DNA of 64,000 bases from Sphingomonas sp. LC-1 (GCF_025371035.1 NZ_JANZXB010000004.1:1-64000), one strand, 5' to 3'; numbered from the stretch's first letter, positions 9,644-20,445 are shown. Translations and numbers: made by a program. The notes: a model not told the origin generated them from the letters alone.

Positions 9644-11055
9644 CGACGCGCCTCGACCGCTGCCGCGAGGCCCGCCGCCCATTTGGTGATGTCGCCTGCC
9701 CCCAGGCAGACGATCATATCGTCCGCACGGATCGAACCTGCCAGTTCTTCGGCCAGTGCATCGGCATCAGCGACGGTCGCGGTCGAGCGATGCCCGCGCC
9801 GCTTCAGCCCCTCGACCAGCGCCTGCGCATCGACGCCCTCGATCGGCTGCTCGCCCGCCGCATAGACTGGGGTTACCAGCACGCGGTCGGCGTCGTTGAA
9901 GGCGGTCTGGAACTCCTCCATCAAATTGCCGAGCCGGGTGAAGCGGTGCGGCTGCACCACCGCGATCACGCGACCCCGCGCGCCTTCCCGCGCGGCGGCC
10001 AGCACCGCACGAATCTCGACCGGGTGATGGCCGTAATCGTCGATCACGATCGCCGTGCCGCCGTCCACCGCGATCTCGCCGACCTTGGTGAAGCGGCGCT
10101 TCACGCCACCGAACTGGCCGAAGCCCTGCTGAATGGTCGCGTCCTCGATGCCCAGTTCCAGCGCGACGCCGATCGCCGCCAGCGCATTCTGGACATTGTG
10201 CCGGCCGGGCATGGGCAGCTCGATCCCCTCGATCGAGCGGCTGGAGCCATCGCGGTTGCGGATGATCGCCTCGAACCGGTTACCGCCGGGGATGGGCGTG
10301 ACGTTGACGCCACGCACGTCCGCCTGGGCTGAGAAACCATAGGTCACGACACGCCGGTCGCGGACGCGCGGCAGGATGTTCTGGACCTCCGGGTGGTCGA
10401 GGCACAGCAGGGCCGCGCCGTAGAAGGGCACATTCTCGACGAACTCGACGAACGCGTCCTTCACCCGGTCGAACGAGCCATAATGGTCGAGATGCTCGGG
10501 ATCAATATTGGTCACCACCGCGATCGTGCCGTCCAGCCGCAGGAAGCTGCCGTCGCTCTCGTCGGCCTCGACCACCATCCAGTCGCTGGCGCCCAGACGC
10601 GCGTTCGAGCCATAGCTGTTGATGATGCCGCCATTGATGACGGTCGGGTCCACCCCACCCGCATCCAGCAGCGCGGCGACCATCGAGGTCGTCGTCGTCT
10701 TGCCATGCGTCCCCGCCACCGCGACGGTGGACTTCAGCCGCATCAGCTCGGCCAGCATCTCGGCGCGGCGCACCACGGGGATGCGGCGTTCCAGCGCGGC
10801 TTCGACTTCGGGGTTGGAGCGGGTGATCGCGGTCGAGGTGACGACGACGGCCGCATCGCCCAAATTATCGGCCGCGTGCCCGATCGCGACCGCAATGCCC
10901 TTATCGCGCAGCCCCTGCACGACATAGCCCTCGGCCACGTCGGAGCCCTGCACGCGGTAGCCGAGATTCTTCATCACTTCGGCAATGCCCGACATGCCGA
11001 TGCCGCCGATACCGACGAAATGGATCGTGCCGATGTCCGTCGCGACGCCCTTCAT
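9640..11055 (-). CDS. murC: UDP-N-acetylmuramate--L-alanine ligase
   Basis: First Mur ligase of the stem peptide, 471 aa. It has the N-terminal Rossmann motif [14 protein letters not shown] (residues 16-29), the P-loop [17 protein letters not shown] near 115, and EADESDGSF and [10 protein letters not shown] in the central and C-terminal domains, as expected for MurC. Its ATG overlaps the murG stop in ATGA (11055-11052). The product is UDP-MurNAc-L-Ala, the substrate of the downstream ligases encoded in this cluster. Confidence 0.98.
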   Translation of the reverse strand: MKGVATDIGTIHFVGIGGIGMSGIAEVMKNLGYRVQGSDVAEGYVVQGLRDKGIAVAIGHAADNLGDAAVVVTSTAITRSNPEVEAALERRIPVVRRAEMLAELMRLKSTVAVAGTHGKTTTTSMVAALLDAGGVDPTVINGGIINSYGSNARLGASDWMVVEADESDGSFLRLDGTIAVVTNIDPEHLDHYGSFDRVKDAFVEFVENVPFYGAALLCLDHPEVQNILPRVRDRRVVTYGFSAQADVRGVNVTPIPGGNRFEAIIRNRDGSSRSIEGIELPMPGRHNVQNALAAIGVALELGIEDATIQQGFGQFGGVKRRFTKVGEIAVDGGTAIVIDDYGHHPVEIRAVLAAAREGARGRVIAVVQPHRFTRLGNLMEEFQTAFNDADRVLVTPVYAAGEQPIEGVDAQALVEGLKRRGHRSTATVADADALAEELAGSIRADDMIVCLGAGDITKWAAGLAAAVEARR

Positions 11056-12203
11056 GCGCCCATCCCCGCCAAATTCCCTGTCCTTTGCGATTTGCCCACC
11101 GGCAAGACCATGCGCGGTGCGTCGAGGCTTTCGACCAGATCGGCGAGATCGCTCGCCGCTTGCGGTCGGCCACAGCCGCGCGCGCGACCCGCCGCATTCT
11201 CCAGCGCCGCCGGGTCGAGGCCCAGCTTCTGCATCTGCTTGGCCAGTTCGACCGGCGTGAAATCTTTCTGCGCGATGGTGCGCGCACCGCCCGCCTTGGT
11301 CATCTCGCGTGCGTTCACCGTCTGGTGATCGTCGGTCGCACTCGGCAGGGGCACTAGGATCGCTGGCCGCCCCGCCACGGTCAGCTCGGCCAGCGTCGAG
11401 GCCCCTGCCCGCGCGATGACCAGATGCGCCCAGGCCAGTTGCTCGGGCAGGTCGGGCAGATAGGTAGCGAGTTCGGCCGGAATCTCATGCTCGGCATATT
11501 TCGCGCGGACTTCGTCGATATCCTCGATCCGCGCCTGATGCGTCACCTGCAACCGCCGCCGGAATGTGACGGGAAGCATGGCGAGGCCATCGGGCACCAC
11601 CTTGGACAGGATGCTCGCCCCCTGGCTGCCGCCGGTGACGAGGACGCGGAAGATGCCGTCCTCCTCCAGCAGCGGATAGGGCCGCGACCGCAGTGCGAGC
11701 ACTTGATCGCGCACCGGATTGCCGACCAGCCGGGTCTTGTCCGAATGCTTGGCGCTCAGCCGCTGCGTATCCTCATAGGACAGCGCGATCGCATCGACCT
11801 TGCCCGCGACCAGCCGGTTGACCCGCCCCAGCACCGCATTCTGCTCATGGATCGCGGTCGGGATCCCCTCAGCGAACGCCGCGAGAAGGGCCGGCATTGC
11901 GGGGTAGCCGCCAAAGCCGATCACCGCCGCCGGGCGGAAAGTCTTGTACAGCTCGCGCGCCATCGCGCGGCCGCGCCACATCTCGCGCAGCGCTTTGCCC
12001 CAGCCGACGGGACCGCCGGCGAAGCGCCCGGCGGGCAGGACATGGGTTTGAATATCCTCGAACAGCCCCGGGAAGCGCACGCCGCGCGCGTCCGACACCA
12101 GCGCCACTCGGTGGCCGCGCCGGGTCAGTTCGGCCGCCAGCGCGGCGGCGGGCACCATATGGCCGCCGGTACCCCCGGCGGCGAGGACGAAGTGACGGCT
12201 CAT
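11052..12203 (-). CDS. murG: Lipid II synthase, UDP-GlcNAc transferase MurG
   Basis: Peripheral membrane GT28 glycosyltransferase that converts lipid I to lipid II, 383 aa. The Gly-rich loop [16 protein letters not shown] is at the N-terminus, with [16 protein letters not shown] mid-protein and [24 protein letters not shown] forming the UDP-GlcNAc site. I use the ATG at 12203 because it overlaps the ftsW stop (ATGA); a start four codons upstream is less likely. Its C-terminus is polar, with a few residues beyond the last conserved helix. Confidence 0.97.
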   Translation of the reverse strand: MSRHFVLAAGGTGGHMVPAAALAAELTRRGHRVALVSDARGVRFPGLFEDIQTHVLPAGRFAGGPVGWGKALREMWRGRAMARELYKTFRPAAVIGFGGYPAMPALLAAFAEGIPTAIHEQNAVLGRVNRLVAGKVDAIALSYEDTQRLSAKHSDKTRLVGNPVRDQVLALRSRPYPLLEEDGIFRVLVTGGSQGASILSKVVPDGLAMLPVTFRRRLQVTHQARIEDIDEVRAKYAEHEIPAELATYLPDLPEQLAWAHLVIARAGASTLAELTVAGRPAILVPLPSATDDHQTVNAREMTKAGGARTIAQKDFTPVELAKQMQKLGLDPAALENAAGRARGCGRPQAASDLADLVESLDAPRMVLPVGKSQRTGNLAGMGA

Positions 12204-13432
12204 TGCCCGCTCCACCTGACAACATAGGGGCTGCGCGTCAGGAACGGGTTGCGCCGGGTGAATGCCAGCAACAACCCCATCCCGATCGACAGCGCGATCA
12301 TCGACGAGCCGCCATAGCTGATGAACGGCAGGGTCATCCCCTTGGACGGGGCCAGCCCCGTGTTCACCGCCATCGAAATCAGCGCCTGCGCACCGAACTG
12401 CACCGCCAGCCCGGAGGCGGCGTAGAGCTTGAACTCGTCCTGTTCGTCAAGCAGCTTCACGAACACCCGCACCACGATCGCCAGGAAGACGAGCGCGATG
12501 ATCGAACAGGCGATCAGGCCGAACTCCTCGCCGATCACCGAAAAGATATAGTCGGTATGCGCCTCCGGCAGGCCGAACTTGGCCGAGCCCCCGCCCGGCC
12601 CCGTGCCGGTCCAGCCGCCCGCCGTCAGCGTGTTGTGCGCGGCATTGACCTGAAAATGGTCGGCCGCCCCCTCGCCATCGACATCGGGAAACAGGAAGGC
12701 GTTGATGCGGCTGCGCGCGACGCCATAGAACATATAGGCGGTGACCAGCCCGATCGGTGCCAGCGATCCGATCGCCAGCATTACCTTGAGCGGCGTGCCC
12801 GCGATCATCAACAGCGCGACCCAGACCAGGCAGAAGACGATCGTCTGGCCGAAATCGGGTTGCAGCATCAACAGCCCGGCGACCATCCCGGTCATCCCCA
12901 TGGTGATGAGGGTCGCAGGCAGATCGCGCTCCTTGGCCTTGAGCGACAGGATCCATGCCGTCGTGACGATGAACATCGGCTTCAGGAATTCGGAAGGCTG
13001 GAACTGTGCGATGCCGAAGCCGATCCAGCGCCGCGCGCCGTTGATCTCGACGCCGATAAAGGGCGTGACCGCCAAGATCGCAATCAGGATGCCCGTCCCC
13101 AGCACCGCCATTCGTCGCGCGGTAACGACGGGCAGCATCGAGACGCCGAACAGCACGGGCAGCGAAACGCCGACCCACATCACCTGTCGCCAGAAATAGT
13201 AAAGCGGCGCGAATTTCCGGTGCTCGCCCGAATAGCGCATCGCGGTCGCGGGACTGGCGGCAGCGACCGCGATCAGGCCGATCGCGATCAGGAACAGGGT
13301 GAGCAGCAGGAGCACCCGGTCGATGTCCCAGAACCAGGTGCCCAGCGGCGACCGGTCGCCGCGGCCGCCGCGGCCCTTGATCGATCCGATCAAGCCGGGG
13401 CGCGGGGCGGTCTTGGCAACACGGTCCTTCAC
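12200..13432 (-). CDS. ftsW: Septal peptidoglycan polymerase FtsW (SEDS family)
   Basis: SEDS-family glycosyltransferase that polymerises lipid II with FtsI at the septum, 410 aa. About ten hydrophobic segments follow a 40-residue basic N-terminal tail. Family signatures are visible: FQPSEFLKP, LQPDFGQTIVF (containing the catalytic Asp) and LPFISYGGSSMIALSIGMGL near the C-terminus. The start is a GTG overlapping the murD stop as GTGA (13432-13429). Confidence 0.97.
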   Translation of the reverse strand: MKDRVAKTAPRPGLIGSIKGRGGRGDRSPLGTWFWDIDRVLLLLTLFLIAIGLIAVAAASPATAMRYSGEHRKFAPLYYFWRQVMWVGVSLPVLFGVSMLPVVTARRMAVLGTGILIAILAVTPFIGVEINGARRWIGFGIAQFQPSEFLKPMFIVTTAWILSLKAKERDLPATLITMGMTGMVAGLLMLQPDFGQTIVFCLVWVALLMIAGTPLKVMLAIGSLAPIGLVTAYMFYGVARSRINAFLFPDVDGEGAADHFQVNAAHNTLTAGGWTGTGPGGGSAKFGLPEAHTDYIFSVIGEEFGLIACSIIALVFLAIVVRVFVKLLDEQDEFKLYAASGLAVQFGAQALISMAVNTGLAPSKGMTLPFISYGGSSMIALSIGMGLLLAFTRRNPFLTRSPYVVRWSGQ

Positions 13433-14715
13433 GCCAAAGCCTCCACCGCCGCGCGGAACGCGTCCCCGCGCGCTTCATAATCGCGGAACTGGTCGAAACT
13501 GGCGCAGGCAGGCGACAACAGCACCGTCTCGCCCGGCAGCGCCGCCGCCGCCGCATGGGCGACCGCCGCTTCCAGCGTACCGGACTGCTCGACCACCGGC
13601 ACCTTGTCCTTCAACAGGTCGAAGAACAACGGCGCCGCCTCGCCGATGGTATAGGCCGCGACGACATGATCCAGATGGGCGGCGCAGGCGTCGAGATCAT
13701 CGCCCTTGCGCTTGCCGCCGACGATCCAGTGAACGCGCGGAAAGGCCGCCAGCGCGGGCGCGGTGGATTCGGGATTGGTCGCCTTGGAGTCGTTGACGAA
13801 GGCCACGCCGTTGCGCGTCGCAACATGCTGCATCCGGTGCGGCAGGCTGGCATAGGTGCGCAGCCCCGCCTCGATCACATCCTCGGCGATGCCCAGGGCA
13901 CGCGCGACCGCGATGGCGGCTCGCGCATTCTGGGCATTGTGCGGACCTTGCAGCGCGGGCCAGCGGCTCTGGTCGATGACGCCCGGCGCGATGGTGACGA
14001 GATCGTCGGTCCGTCCGGCAAGCCCTTGCGCGATGCTGGCCGAAGCCTCGTCGCCCGTGCCGACCACCGCGACATGCCCCGCCGACTGCATCGTGAACAG
14101 CCGCGCCTTGGACGCTGCGTAACCCGCAAAACTGTCATAGCGGTCGAGATGATCGGGCGTGATGTTGAGCAGCACCGCCACGTCGCAATCCAGGCTCCGG
14201 GTCAGGTCGATCTGATAGCTGGACAGCTCCAGCACATAGACGCTGCCTTGCGGCAGAGGCTCCTGCCCCAGGATCGGCAGGCCGATATTGCCGCCCATCA
14301 GGGTCGGTACGCCCGCCGTCTTCAGGATGTGATGGACCAGCGCGGTGGTGGTCGATTTACCGTTGGTGCCGGTGATGCCGACGACCTTGTGTGGCGGCAG
14401 ATCGTGCCGAGCCTGGGCGAAGAGTTCGATGTCGCCGATTATCCGCACCCCCGCCGCACGCGCCGCAGCGGCCAGCGGATGGGTGTTGAGCGGCACGCCC
14501 GGGGATACGACCAGCGCATCGAAGCCTGACAGGTCGTCCAGCGGAGCAATGCTCAGCCGGTCATGGGCGGTAAAGGCCTCGCGCTTGGCGGGATCGCTGT
14601 CCCAGGCCACGACGCTCGCCCCGCCTTCCAGCAATGCCGAAACGGTCGCGGCGCCGGAGCGCGCCAGCCCCAGCACCGCGAAAGTCTTGCCCGCCCAGTC
14701 GTGCGAAACGATCAT
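13429..14715 (-). CDS. murD: UDP-N-acetylmuramoylalanine--D-glutamate ligase
   Basis: Second Mur ligase, adding D-Glu to UDP-MurNAc-L-Ala, 428 aa. It has the N-terminal nucleotide-fold motif [16 protein letters not shown], the ATP P-loop [19 protein letters not shown] near 112, and the C-terminal motifs [11 protein letters not shown] and [19 protein letters not shown], which are diagnostic for MurD. Its ATG overlaps the mraY stop in ATGA. Confidence 0.97.
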   Translation of the reverse strand: MIVSHDWAGKTFAVLGLARSGAATVSALLEGGASVVAWDSDPAKREAFTAHDRLSIAPLDDLSGFDALVVSPGVPLNTHPLAAAARAAGVRIIGDIELFAQARHDLPPHKVVGITGTNGKSTTTALVHHILKTAGVPTLMGGNIGLPILGQEPLPQGSVYVLELSSYQIDLTRSLDCDVAVLLNITPDHLDRYDSFAGYAASKARLFTMQSAGHVAVVGTGDEASASIAQGLAGRTDDLVTIAPGVIDQSRWPALQGPHNAQNARAAIAVARALGIAEDVIEAGLRTYASLPHRMQHVATRNGVAFVNDSKATNPESTAPALAAFPRVHWIVGGKRKGDDLDACAAHLDHVVAAYTIGEAAPLFFDLLKDKVPVVEQSGTLEAAVAHAAAAALPGETVLLSPACASFDQFRDYEARGDAFRAAVEALA

Positions 14716-15782
14716 CGCAGCTTCAACGTCGACAGGCCCGCCAGCGCCAGCACGAAGGCGATGATCCAGAAACGGATCACGACCGTCGGCTCCGACCAGC
14801 CAAGCTGTTCGAAGTGATGGTGGATCGGTGCCATGCGGAACACGCGCTTGCCGGTCCGCTTATAGAAGAAGACCTGGATGATGACCGACATCGCCTCGAC
14901 CACGAACAGGCCGCCGATGATGCCCAGCACGATTTCGTGATGCGCGACCACCGCGATGGTGCCGAGCGCGCCGCCCAGCGCCAGGCTGCCCGTGTCGCCC
15001 ATGAACACCGCCGCCGGGGGCGCATTGAACCACAGGAAGGCGAGGCCTGCGCCGACCACCGCACCGCAAAAGATCGCCAGCTCGCCCGCGCCCGGCACAT
15101 GCGGGATGCCCAGATAATCGGCGAACTTCACGTTACCCGCCAGATAGACGATGACCATGAAGGCGACGCTGGCGATGATGACCGGCATGGTCGCAAGCCC
15201 GTCCAGCCCGTCGGTCAGGTTCACCGCATTGCCGAACGCCACGATCGTGAAGGCGGCGAACAGCGGATAGACATAGCCGAGGTCGATATACATGCGCGAG
15301 GTGAAGGGCAGATAGAGGTGCGGCCCGTTCTGCCCCATGATGATCCATGCGGCGATCCCGGCGATGGCGAATTCCAGCAGCAGCCGCGTCCGCCCGGACA
15401 CGCCCGCAGTCGAGGCTTTGCGCACCTTGTCATAATCGTCGAGGAACCCGATCGCCCCGAACCCCAGCGTCACGAACAGGCACGCCCAGACGAAGGGATT
15501 GAAGACGTTCATCCAGATCAGGATGGACAGCGTCATGCTGGTCAGGATCATCAGCCCGCCCATGGTGGGCGTGCCACGCTTGGCGAGGTGCGTCTGGGGC
15601 CCGTCCGCGCGGATCGGCTGCCCCTTGCCCTGGCGGACGCGCAGCCAGCCGATGAAGCGCGGCCCGATGATCAGGCCGATGAACAGCGCGGTCGCGACCG
15701 TCGCGCCGGTCCGGAACGACTGGTAACGGATGAGGTTGAGAAGCCCCGGAAACCCGAGATGCTCCGCGATCCAGTACAGCAT
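14712..15782 (-). CDS. mraY: Phospho-MurNAc-pentapeptide transferase MraY
   Basis: Polytopic enzyme that makes lipid I from UDP-MurNAc-pentapeptide and undecaprenyl phosphate, 356 aa with about ten membrane helices. Signature motifs are GTPTMGGLM near 70, [10 protein letters not shown] near 190, [15 protein letters not shown] near 265 and [12 protein letters not shown] near 320. The last contains the His triplet of the catalytic site. The gap to the murF stop is 5 bases rather than the overlap seen at most other junctions. Confidence 0.98.
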   Translation of the reverse strand: MLYWIAEHLGFPGLLNLIRYQSFRTGATVATALFIGLIIGPRFIGWLRVRQGKGQPIRADGPQTHLAKRGTPTMGGLMILTSMTLSILIWMNVFNPFVWACLFVTLGFGAIGFLDDYDKVRKASTAGVSGRTRLLLEFAIAGIAAWIIMGQNGPHLYLPFTSRMYIDLGYVYPLFAAFTIVAFGNAVNLTDGLDGLATMPVIIASVAFMVIVYLAGNVKFADYLGIPHVPGAGELAIFCGAVVGAGLAFLWFNAPPAAVFMGDTGSLALGGALGTIAVVAHHEIVLGIIGGLFVVEAMSVIIQVFFYKRTGKRVFRMAPIHHHFEQLGWSEPTVVIRFWIIAFVLALAGLSTLKLR

Positions 15783-15787
15783 CTAAC

Positions 15788-17161
15788 TCACGCCCCGCCC
15801 GTTCGGATTTCGTCGCGCAGGGCGGCTACGACACGCGCCAACCCCACCCCGTTCGATCCCTTGATCAGCACCACGTCATCGGGTGCGACAATCGTGGCCA
15901 GCGCCTCGCGCGCGGCCTTCGCATCGGCCACATGGACGAAATCGACCCGCCCCTCAAGCGCAGCCGCCAGCGGCGTCATCGATTCACCGACCAGCAGCGC
16001 CTTTTCGACGCGCGCGGCCAGGATCGGCTCGGCCAAGCCCGCATGATAGTCGGCGGAATCCTCACCCAGCTCGCGCATTTCGCCCAGCACCGCGACATGG
16101 CGGCCTGGCTCCTCGGCCAGCACCGCCAGCGTTGCGCGCATGGAGGCGGGATTGGCATTGTAGCTTTCGTCGATGATGAGCGCGCCATTGCCCGCACGGA
16201 ACCGCGCGCCGCGTCCGGGCAGGCCGCCCAGTTCGGCCAGCGCCAGCCCGGCAAGCCCCAGATCGCCGCCCGCCGCATCCACCGCCGCCAACACGGCCAG
16301 CGCGTTGGACACCCAATGGCGTCCCGGCTGCGACAGGGTGAAGTTCAACTCCCGTTCGCCCAGCCGCGCGGTGACGAAGCTGCCACCGGTCGGCCCGCGC
16401 ATCGCCTCGACCGCGCGGACATCAGCCTCCGGCGTGAAGCCGAAGGTCACGATCCGCTCGGCATAGGGCCTGGCCGCCGCGATCAGCCGCTCGCGATGCG
16501 GGCTGTCATAGGGGATGATCGCGGTGCCGCCGGGCTCCAGCCCCCGAAAGATTTCGCCCTTGGCATCGGCGATGGCCGATTCATCGGGGAAGAATTCGGT
16601 ATGCGCGGGGGCGATGGCGGTGACGATCGCGATATGCGGGCGGACCATCGCGGTGAGCGCGGTCAGTTCCCCCGCATGGTTCATCCCCATCTCGAACACG
16701 CCCGCGCGCATCTCGCGCGGCATCCGCGCCAGGCTTAGGGGCACGCCGGTATGGTTGTTGTAGCTCTTGACCGAGCGGTGCACCGCCCCGCGCCAGCCAC
16801 GCTCCAGCGCGGCATAGAGCGCTTCCTTGGCGCTGGTCTTGCCGACCGATCCGGTGACGCCGATGATCGTCGCCGGCGTTCGCGCGCGCGACGCACGTCC
16901 CAGATCCTCCAATGCATGGAAACTGTCGGCGACGCGCACATGCGGGTGGTCGGTATCGGCGCTGACCAGCGCGCCCGTCGCCCCTTGCGCAAAAGCCTGA
17001 TCGAGGAAGCGGTGGCCGTCGGTCGCCTCCCCCGACATCGCGACGAACAGGTCGCCCGGCCCCACTTCGCGGCTGTCGAAGGCGACGCCGGACACGGCGA
17101 AGCCATCCGAAGCGGTGCCGCCGGTCGCCTGCGCGATCTCCTGCGCGGTCCAAAGGCTCAC
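15788..17161 (-). CDS. murF: UDP-MurNAc-tripeptide--D-Ala-D-Ala ligase
   Basis: Adds the D-Ala-D-Ala made by Ddl to the tripeptide precursor, 457 aa. The N-terminal MurF domain (WTAQEIAQATGG, DSREVGPGDLFVAM) is followed by the P-loop GVTGSVGKTSAKEAL near 115. DESYNANPASMRATL near 340 is characteristic of MurF. The open frame runs 67 codons further upstream, but the conserved start is the GTG at 17161. That GTG overlaps the stop of the preceding 43-codon ORF as GTGA and is preceded by GGAGG at 4 to 5 bases. Confidence 0.96.
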   Translation of the reverse strand: MSLWTAQEIAQATGGTASDGFAVSGVAFDSREVGPGDLFVAMSGEATDGHRFLDQAFAQGATGALVSADTDHPHVRVADSFHALEDLGRASRARTPATIIGVTGSVGKTSAKEALYAALERGWRGAVHRSVKSYNNHTGVPLSLARMPREMRAGVFEMGMNHAGELTALTAMVRPHIAIVTAIAPAHTEFFPDESAIADAKGEIFRGLEPGGTAIIPYDSPHRERLIAAARPYAERIVTFGFTPEADVRAVEAMRGPTGGSFVTARLGERELNFTLSQPGRHWVSNALAVLAAVDAAGGDLGLAGLALAELGGLPGRGARFRAGNGALIIDESYNANPASMRATLAVLAEEPGRHVAVLGEMRELGEDSADYHAGLAEPILAARVEKALLVGESMTPLAAALEGRVDFVHVADAKAAREALATIVAPDDVVLIKGSNGVGLARVVAALRDEIRTGGA

Positions 17162-17289
17162 TTGCCCTCCCCCTTCGAAGAGGCGCCATAATGGAGCGAC
17201 AGCTTGGGGCGGACCCGCGCGGGCGTCTCCGACGGCGCGGTATCGCTGGTCTGGGCGGGGGGCGTCTTCGTCGTCGGCTTGGCCGTCAT
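17158..17289 (-). CDS. Small 43-aa ORF inside the dcw cluster, between murE and murF
   Basis: An ORF of 44 codons runs from the ATG at 17289 to the TGA at 17158. It overlaps the murE stop as ATGA and the murF start as GTGA, so it tiles the gap exactly. The product begins MTAKPTTKTPPAQTSDTAPS and continues through ETPARVRPKLSLHYGASSKG to end EGK. It is hydrophilic and rich in Thr, Pro, Lys and Ser, with no signal or membrane segment, and probably disordered. Its last codons supply the murF ribosome-binding sequence. I do not recognise the family. It may be a real small protein or a leader that couples MurF translation to MurE. Confidence 0.6.
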   Translation of the reverse strand: MTAKPTTKTPPAQTSDTAPSETPARVRPKLSLHYGASSKGEGK

Positions 17290-18716
17290 GCCGCGCACTC
17301 CCGCGCAACCGCCACATCGTCGAAGGGCAGGACGAGGTCGCCGATGATCTGCCCCTGCTCATGCCCCTTGCCCGCGATCAGGACGATGTCCTGCTCGCCC
17401 GCCTCGGTGATGGCGGCGGCGATGGCGTCGCGTCGGTCGCCGATCTCGATCGCACCGGTCGCGCCGCGCATGACCTGGGCACGGATGGCGGCGGGATCTT
17501 CTGTGCGGGGATTGTCATCGGTGACGATGACCCGGTCCGCGTGCATCGACGCGACCTGCCCCATCACCTCGCGCTTGCCCGGATCGCGGTCGCCGCCCGC
17601 ACCCAGCACCACGATCAGCCGCCCGCCCGCATGGGGCTTGAGCGCGGCGATCGCAGCCTCGATCGCGTCGGGGGTATGCGCATAGTCGACATAGATGGGC
17701 GCGCCGCTCTTGGCGATGGCCGCCCGCTCCAGCCGCCCGCGCACCGGCTGCAACCGAGCGAGATCGGCGATGGTCTTCGCCACGTCGCCCCCGGTCGCGA
17801 TGACCAACCCGGCGGAAACCAGGGCATTGGCCGCCTGATAGGCGCCGATCAGCGGCAACTGGACCTTGTGCACCGTCCCCTGCTCGTCCTCGATCACCAG
17901 ACCCTGCCCCAGCAGCGTGGGATGCCGCTCGACCAGCTTCAGCGTCGAGCCCCGCTCGCCGACCGTGACCAGCCTGTTGCCGCGCGCCCGCGCCAGGTCG
18001 ATGACCCGACCGCTCTGCACGTCATCGGCCCAGACGACCGCCGTCCCCTCGGGCGACAGCACTTCGGAGAACAGTCGCATCTTCGCGGTCAGATAGGCGC
18101 CCATATCGCCATGATAGTCGAGATGGTCGCGCGACAAATTGGTGAAGGCCGCCGCCGATACCGTCAGCCCTTCGGTGCGATATTGGGTCAGGCCATGGCT
18201 CGACGCCTCGAATGCCAGATGGGTCACCCCCTCGCGCGCCAGCCCGGCGACGTTCGACAGGAAGGTGACAACATCGGGCGTGGTCAGTCCGGTATAGGTC
18301 CGCTCATCCGCCGTGGTGACGCCCAGCGTCCCGATCGAGGCGGCGTGATGCCCCGCCATCCGCCAGAGCTGACGCGTCATCTCGACGGTCGAGGTCTTGC
18401 CGTTGGTCCCGGTCACCGCCACCGCCGTCGCCGGGAAGGGCGCGAAGAACGCCGCCGCCAGCCGGGCAAAGGCCGCACGCGGCTCGTCCGAGGCGATGTG
18501 GATCGCCCCCTCCACCGTCGCGCCGGGCCGCGCGACCACAGCCACCGCGCCGCTGCGCACCGCATCGGCGATGAAGTCCTCGCCATTCACCCGCGCACCC
18601 TGAAAGGCGCCGAAGATGGTGCCCGGCGCGACCTTGCGATGGTCGATCGCAAAACCGGAGACGAGGGCGTCGCCGCCCTCGCCCGTGATGCCATGGTCCA
18701 GTTGATTCAGCTTCAT
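17286..18716 (-). CDS. murE: UDP-MurNAc-L-Ala-D-Glu--meso-diaminopimelate ligase
   Basis: Third Mur ligase, 476 aa. The P-loop AVTGTNGKTSTVEMTRQLW is near 105 and THLAFEASSHGL is mid-domain. DDNPRTEDPAAIR near 400 contains the DNPR motif that selects meso-diaminopimelate over lysine, so the wall is predicted to be A2pm-type. The open frame extends far upstream through ftsI, but conserved sequence starts at the ATG at 18716 (MKLNQLDHG), 10 bases after the ftsI stop with GAGG about 8 bases upstream. MGDEAGR at 18737 is an alternative start overlapping ftsI. Confidence 0.96.
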   Translation of the reverse strand: MKLNQLDHGITGEGGDALVSGFAIDHRKVAPGTIFGAFQGARVNGEDFIADAVRSGAVAVVARPGATVEGAIHIASDEPRAAFARLAAAFFAPFPATAVAVTGTNGKTSTVEMTRQLWRMAGHHAASIGTLGVTTADERTYTGLTTPDVVTFLSNVAGLAREGVTHLAFEASSHGLTQYRTEGLTVSAAAFTNLSRDHLDYHGDMGAYLTAKMRLFSEVLSPEGTAVVWADDVQSGRVIDLARARGNRLVTVGERGSTLKLVERHPTLLGQGLVIEDEQGTVHKVQLPLIGAYQAANALVSAGLVIATGGDVAKTIADLARLQPVRGRLERAAIAKSGAPIYVDYAHTPDAIEAAIAALKPHAGGRLIVVLGAGGDRDPGKREVMGQVASMHADRVIVTDDNPRTEDPAAIRAQVMRGATGAIEIGDRRDAIAAAITEAGEQDIVLIAGKGHEQGQIIGDLVLPFDDVAVARECAA

Positions 18717-18726
18717 GCGGCCAGCC

Positions 18727-20445
18727 TCATCGCCCATCCGTCGGCGGCGCCTTGGGATCCTGCCACAGCGTGGGCAGAATGTCGGACACGTCCACATCCT
18801 TGTTGGCGTCGGGCACCACGCCCAGCATCGAGCCCACCCGAGCGATCGTCCGCCCGACCACCGGGGCGGCGTTCCAGGCTGCGGTCTTCCACCCGAACGT
18901 CTCCTTCGTACCCTTTGGCGAGTCGAGCATCGCCAGCACCACATAGCGCGGCGCATCCATGGGGAACGCCGCGGCAAAGGTAGCCACGTTGCGCGACCGA
19001 TCATAGCCACCCGCGACCGCCGCCTCCGCGGTACCCGTCTTGCCTCCGACGCGATAGCCGGGCGCATCGCCCTTGCGACCCGTGCCGCGCATCACGATCA
19101 GACGCAACATCTGGCGCATCTTGTAGCTGGTCGCCTCGCTCAGCACCCGGCGTCCCGCGGCGCCGTGGCCAGCTTCGACCTTCAACAACGTCGCAGGCCG
19201 CCAGATGCCACCATTGACCAGCGCGGCATAGGCCGAGGCCAGGTGGAGCGGCGTCACCGCGATGCCATGGCCATAGGCCGTCGTCATCGTCGTGGTCCGC
19301 GCCCAATAGGTCGGCAGCAGCGGACGCCCCTTTTCGCGCAGTTCAATATCGGGCTTGGTATCGAAGCCCAACTTCCTGAACATCGCCTGCATCCTCTGCG
19401 GCCCGATCTCGTCGGCGACGCGCGCAGTGGCGATGTTGGACGAATAGATCAGCGTCTCAGCCATGTTCAGCCAACGCTTCGGATCGCCCGCCTCGTCATG
19501 GATGGTATAGCCGCCGACCTTGAGCGGATGGGTAGCGTCGAAGCGCCGCTGCATCGAGGTGACGACGCCATTCTCCATCGCGGTCGCCATGGTGATCGGC
19601 TTGAAGGTCGACCCCAGTTCGAACACGCTCTGCGTCGTGATGTTGCGCAGTTCGTCGGTGCCCGCCATGCCGACCCGGTTGGGGTTGAAGGTGGGCAGCG
19701 AGACCATCGCGATCACCTCGCCGGTGTGCACGTCCAGGATGATGCCGCCGCCGCCGCGCGCCGCGAAGGTGTTCATCGCGCGACCGAGTTCGCTCTCCAG
19801 CGCGGCCTGCGCGCGGGTGTCGATCGACAGGGCGACCGGCTTGCCCGCCTGTGTCGGGTTGAGCAGCCGCTCGTCGAGAACGCGCTCCATGCCGCTCATG
19901 CCGTGCCCATCGGTCGACAGGAAGCCCAGCGCATGCGCAGCGAGCGTGGATTGCGGATAGAGCCGCTGCGTCTCGCGGTCGAAGACCAAGCCCGGCTCGC
20001 CGATGGCATTGACCTGCTCGACCAGGGTCGGGCTGGCGCGGCGTTGCAGATAGACGAAATTGGCCTTGCGGGTCAGCTGGTTGTAGAACCAGGCCTGGTC
20101 CCCGCGATCGGGCATCAGCGCGGCGAGGCGCGCGGCGATGTCCATCGGATCGCCGATCAGCTTCTTGGGATGGACCGCGATGGTCCAGCTATCGATCGTG
20201 CGCGCGAGCGGCGCGCCGTTGCGATCGACGATGTCGCCGCGCGCGGCCAGCGTCGCGGTCCGCGCCGCCGCATCCGCCGGGCCGGCGAACACCGCCAGCA
20301 GCATCAGCCGCCCGATCACGACGACCACCGCCGCGCCGAACAGCATCATCAACATCATCAATCGCATATGCGTCGTCGCGACCAGCGCATGGCGCTGGCC
20401 GGCGGTACGCTGCGTTCCGGTGGGACGCGCGACGAGAACGCTCAA
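18727..20445 (-). CDS. ftsI: Septal transpeptidase FtsI (penicillin-binding protein 3)
   Basis: Class B PBP that crosslinks septal peptidoglycan, 572 aa. There is one membrane helix at about 28-52, a non-catalytic pedestal domain and the transpeptidase domain. Active-site motifs are ELGSTFKPI (SxxK near 260), YSSNIATARV (SxN) and VGGKTGTAEAA (KTG). The start used is a TTG at 20445 that overlaps the ftsL stop as TTGA. An internal ATG at residue 27 (MRLMMLMML) would leave almost no cytoplasmic tail and is less likely, but the exact start is not certain. Confidence 0.95.
   Translation of the reverse strand: MSVLVARPTGTQRTAGQRHALVATTHMRLMMLMMLFGAAVVVVIGRLMLLAVFAGPADAAARTATLAARGDIVDRNGAPLARTIDSWTIAVHPKKLIGDPMDIAARLAALMPDRGDQAWFYNQLTRKANFVYLQRRASPTLVEQVNAIGEPGLVFDRETQRLYPQSTLAAHALGFLSTDGHGMSGMERVLDERLLNPTQAGKPVALSIDTRAQAALESELGRAMNTFAARGGGGIILDVHTGEVIAMVSLPTFNPNRVGMAGTDELRNITTQSVFELGSTFKPITMATAMENGVVTSMQRRFDATHPLKVGGYTIHDEAGDPKRWLNMAETLIYSSNIATARVADEIGPQRMQAMFRKLGFDTKPDIELREKGRPLLPTYWARTTTMTTAYGHGIAVTPLHLASAYAALVNGGIWRPATLLKVEAGHGAAGRRVLSEATSYKMRQMLRLIVMRGTGRKGDAPGYRVGGKTGTAEAAVAGGYDRSRNVATFAAAFPMDAPRYVVLAMLDSPKGTKETFGWKTAAWNAAPVVGRTIARVGSMLGVVPDANKDVDVSDILPTLWQDPKAPPTDGR

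Noticed and set aside
17115-18983. A 622-codon plus-strand frame opposite murE
   Set aside because: Same shadow behaviour; murE and ftsI fully explain the region.
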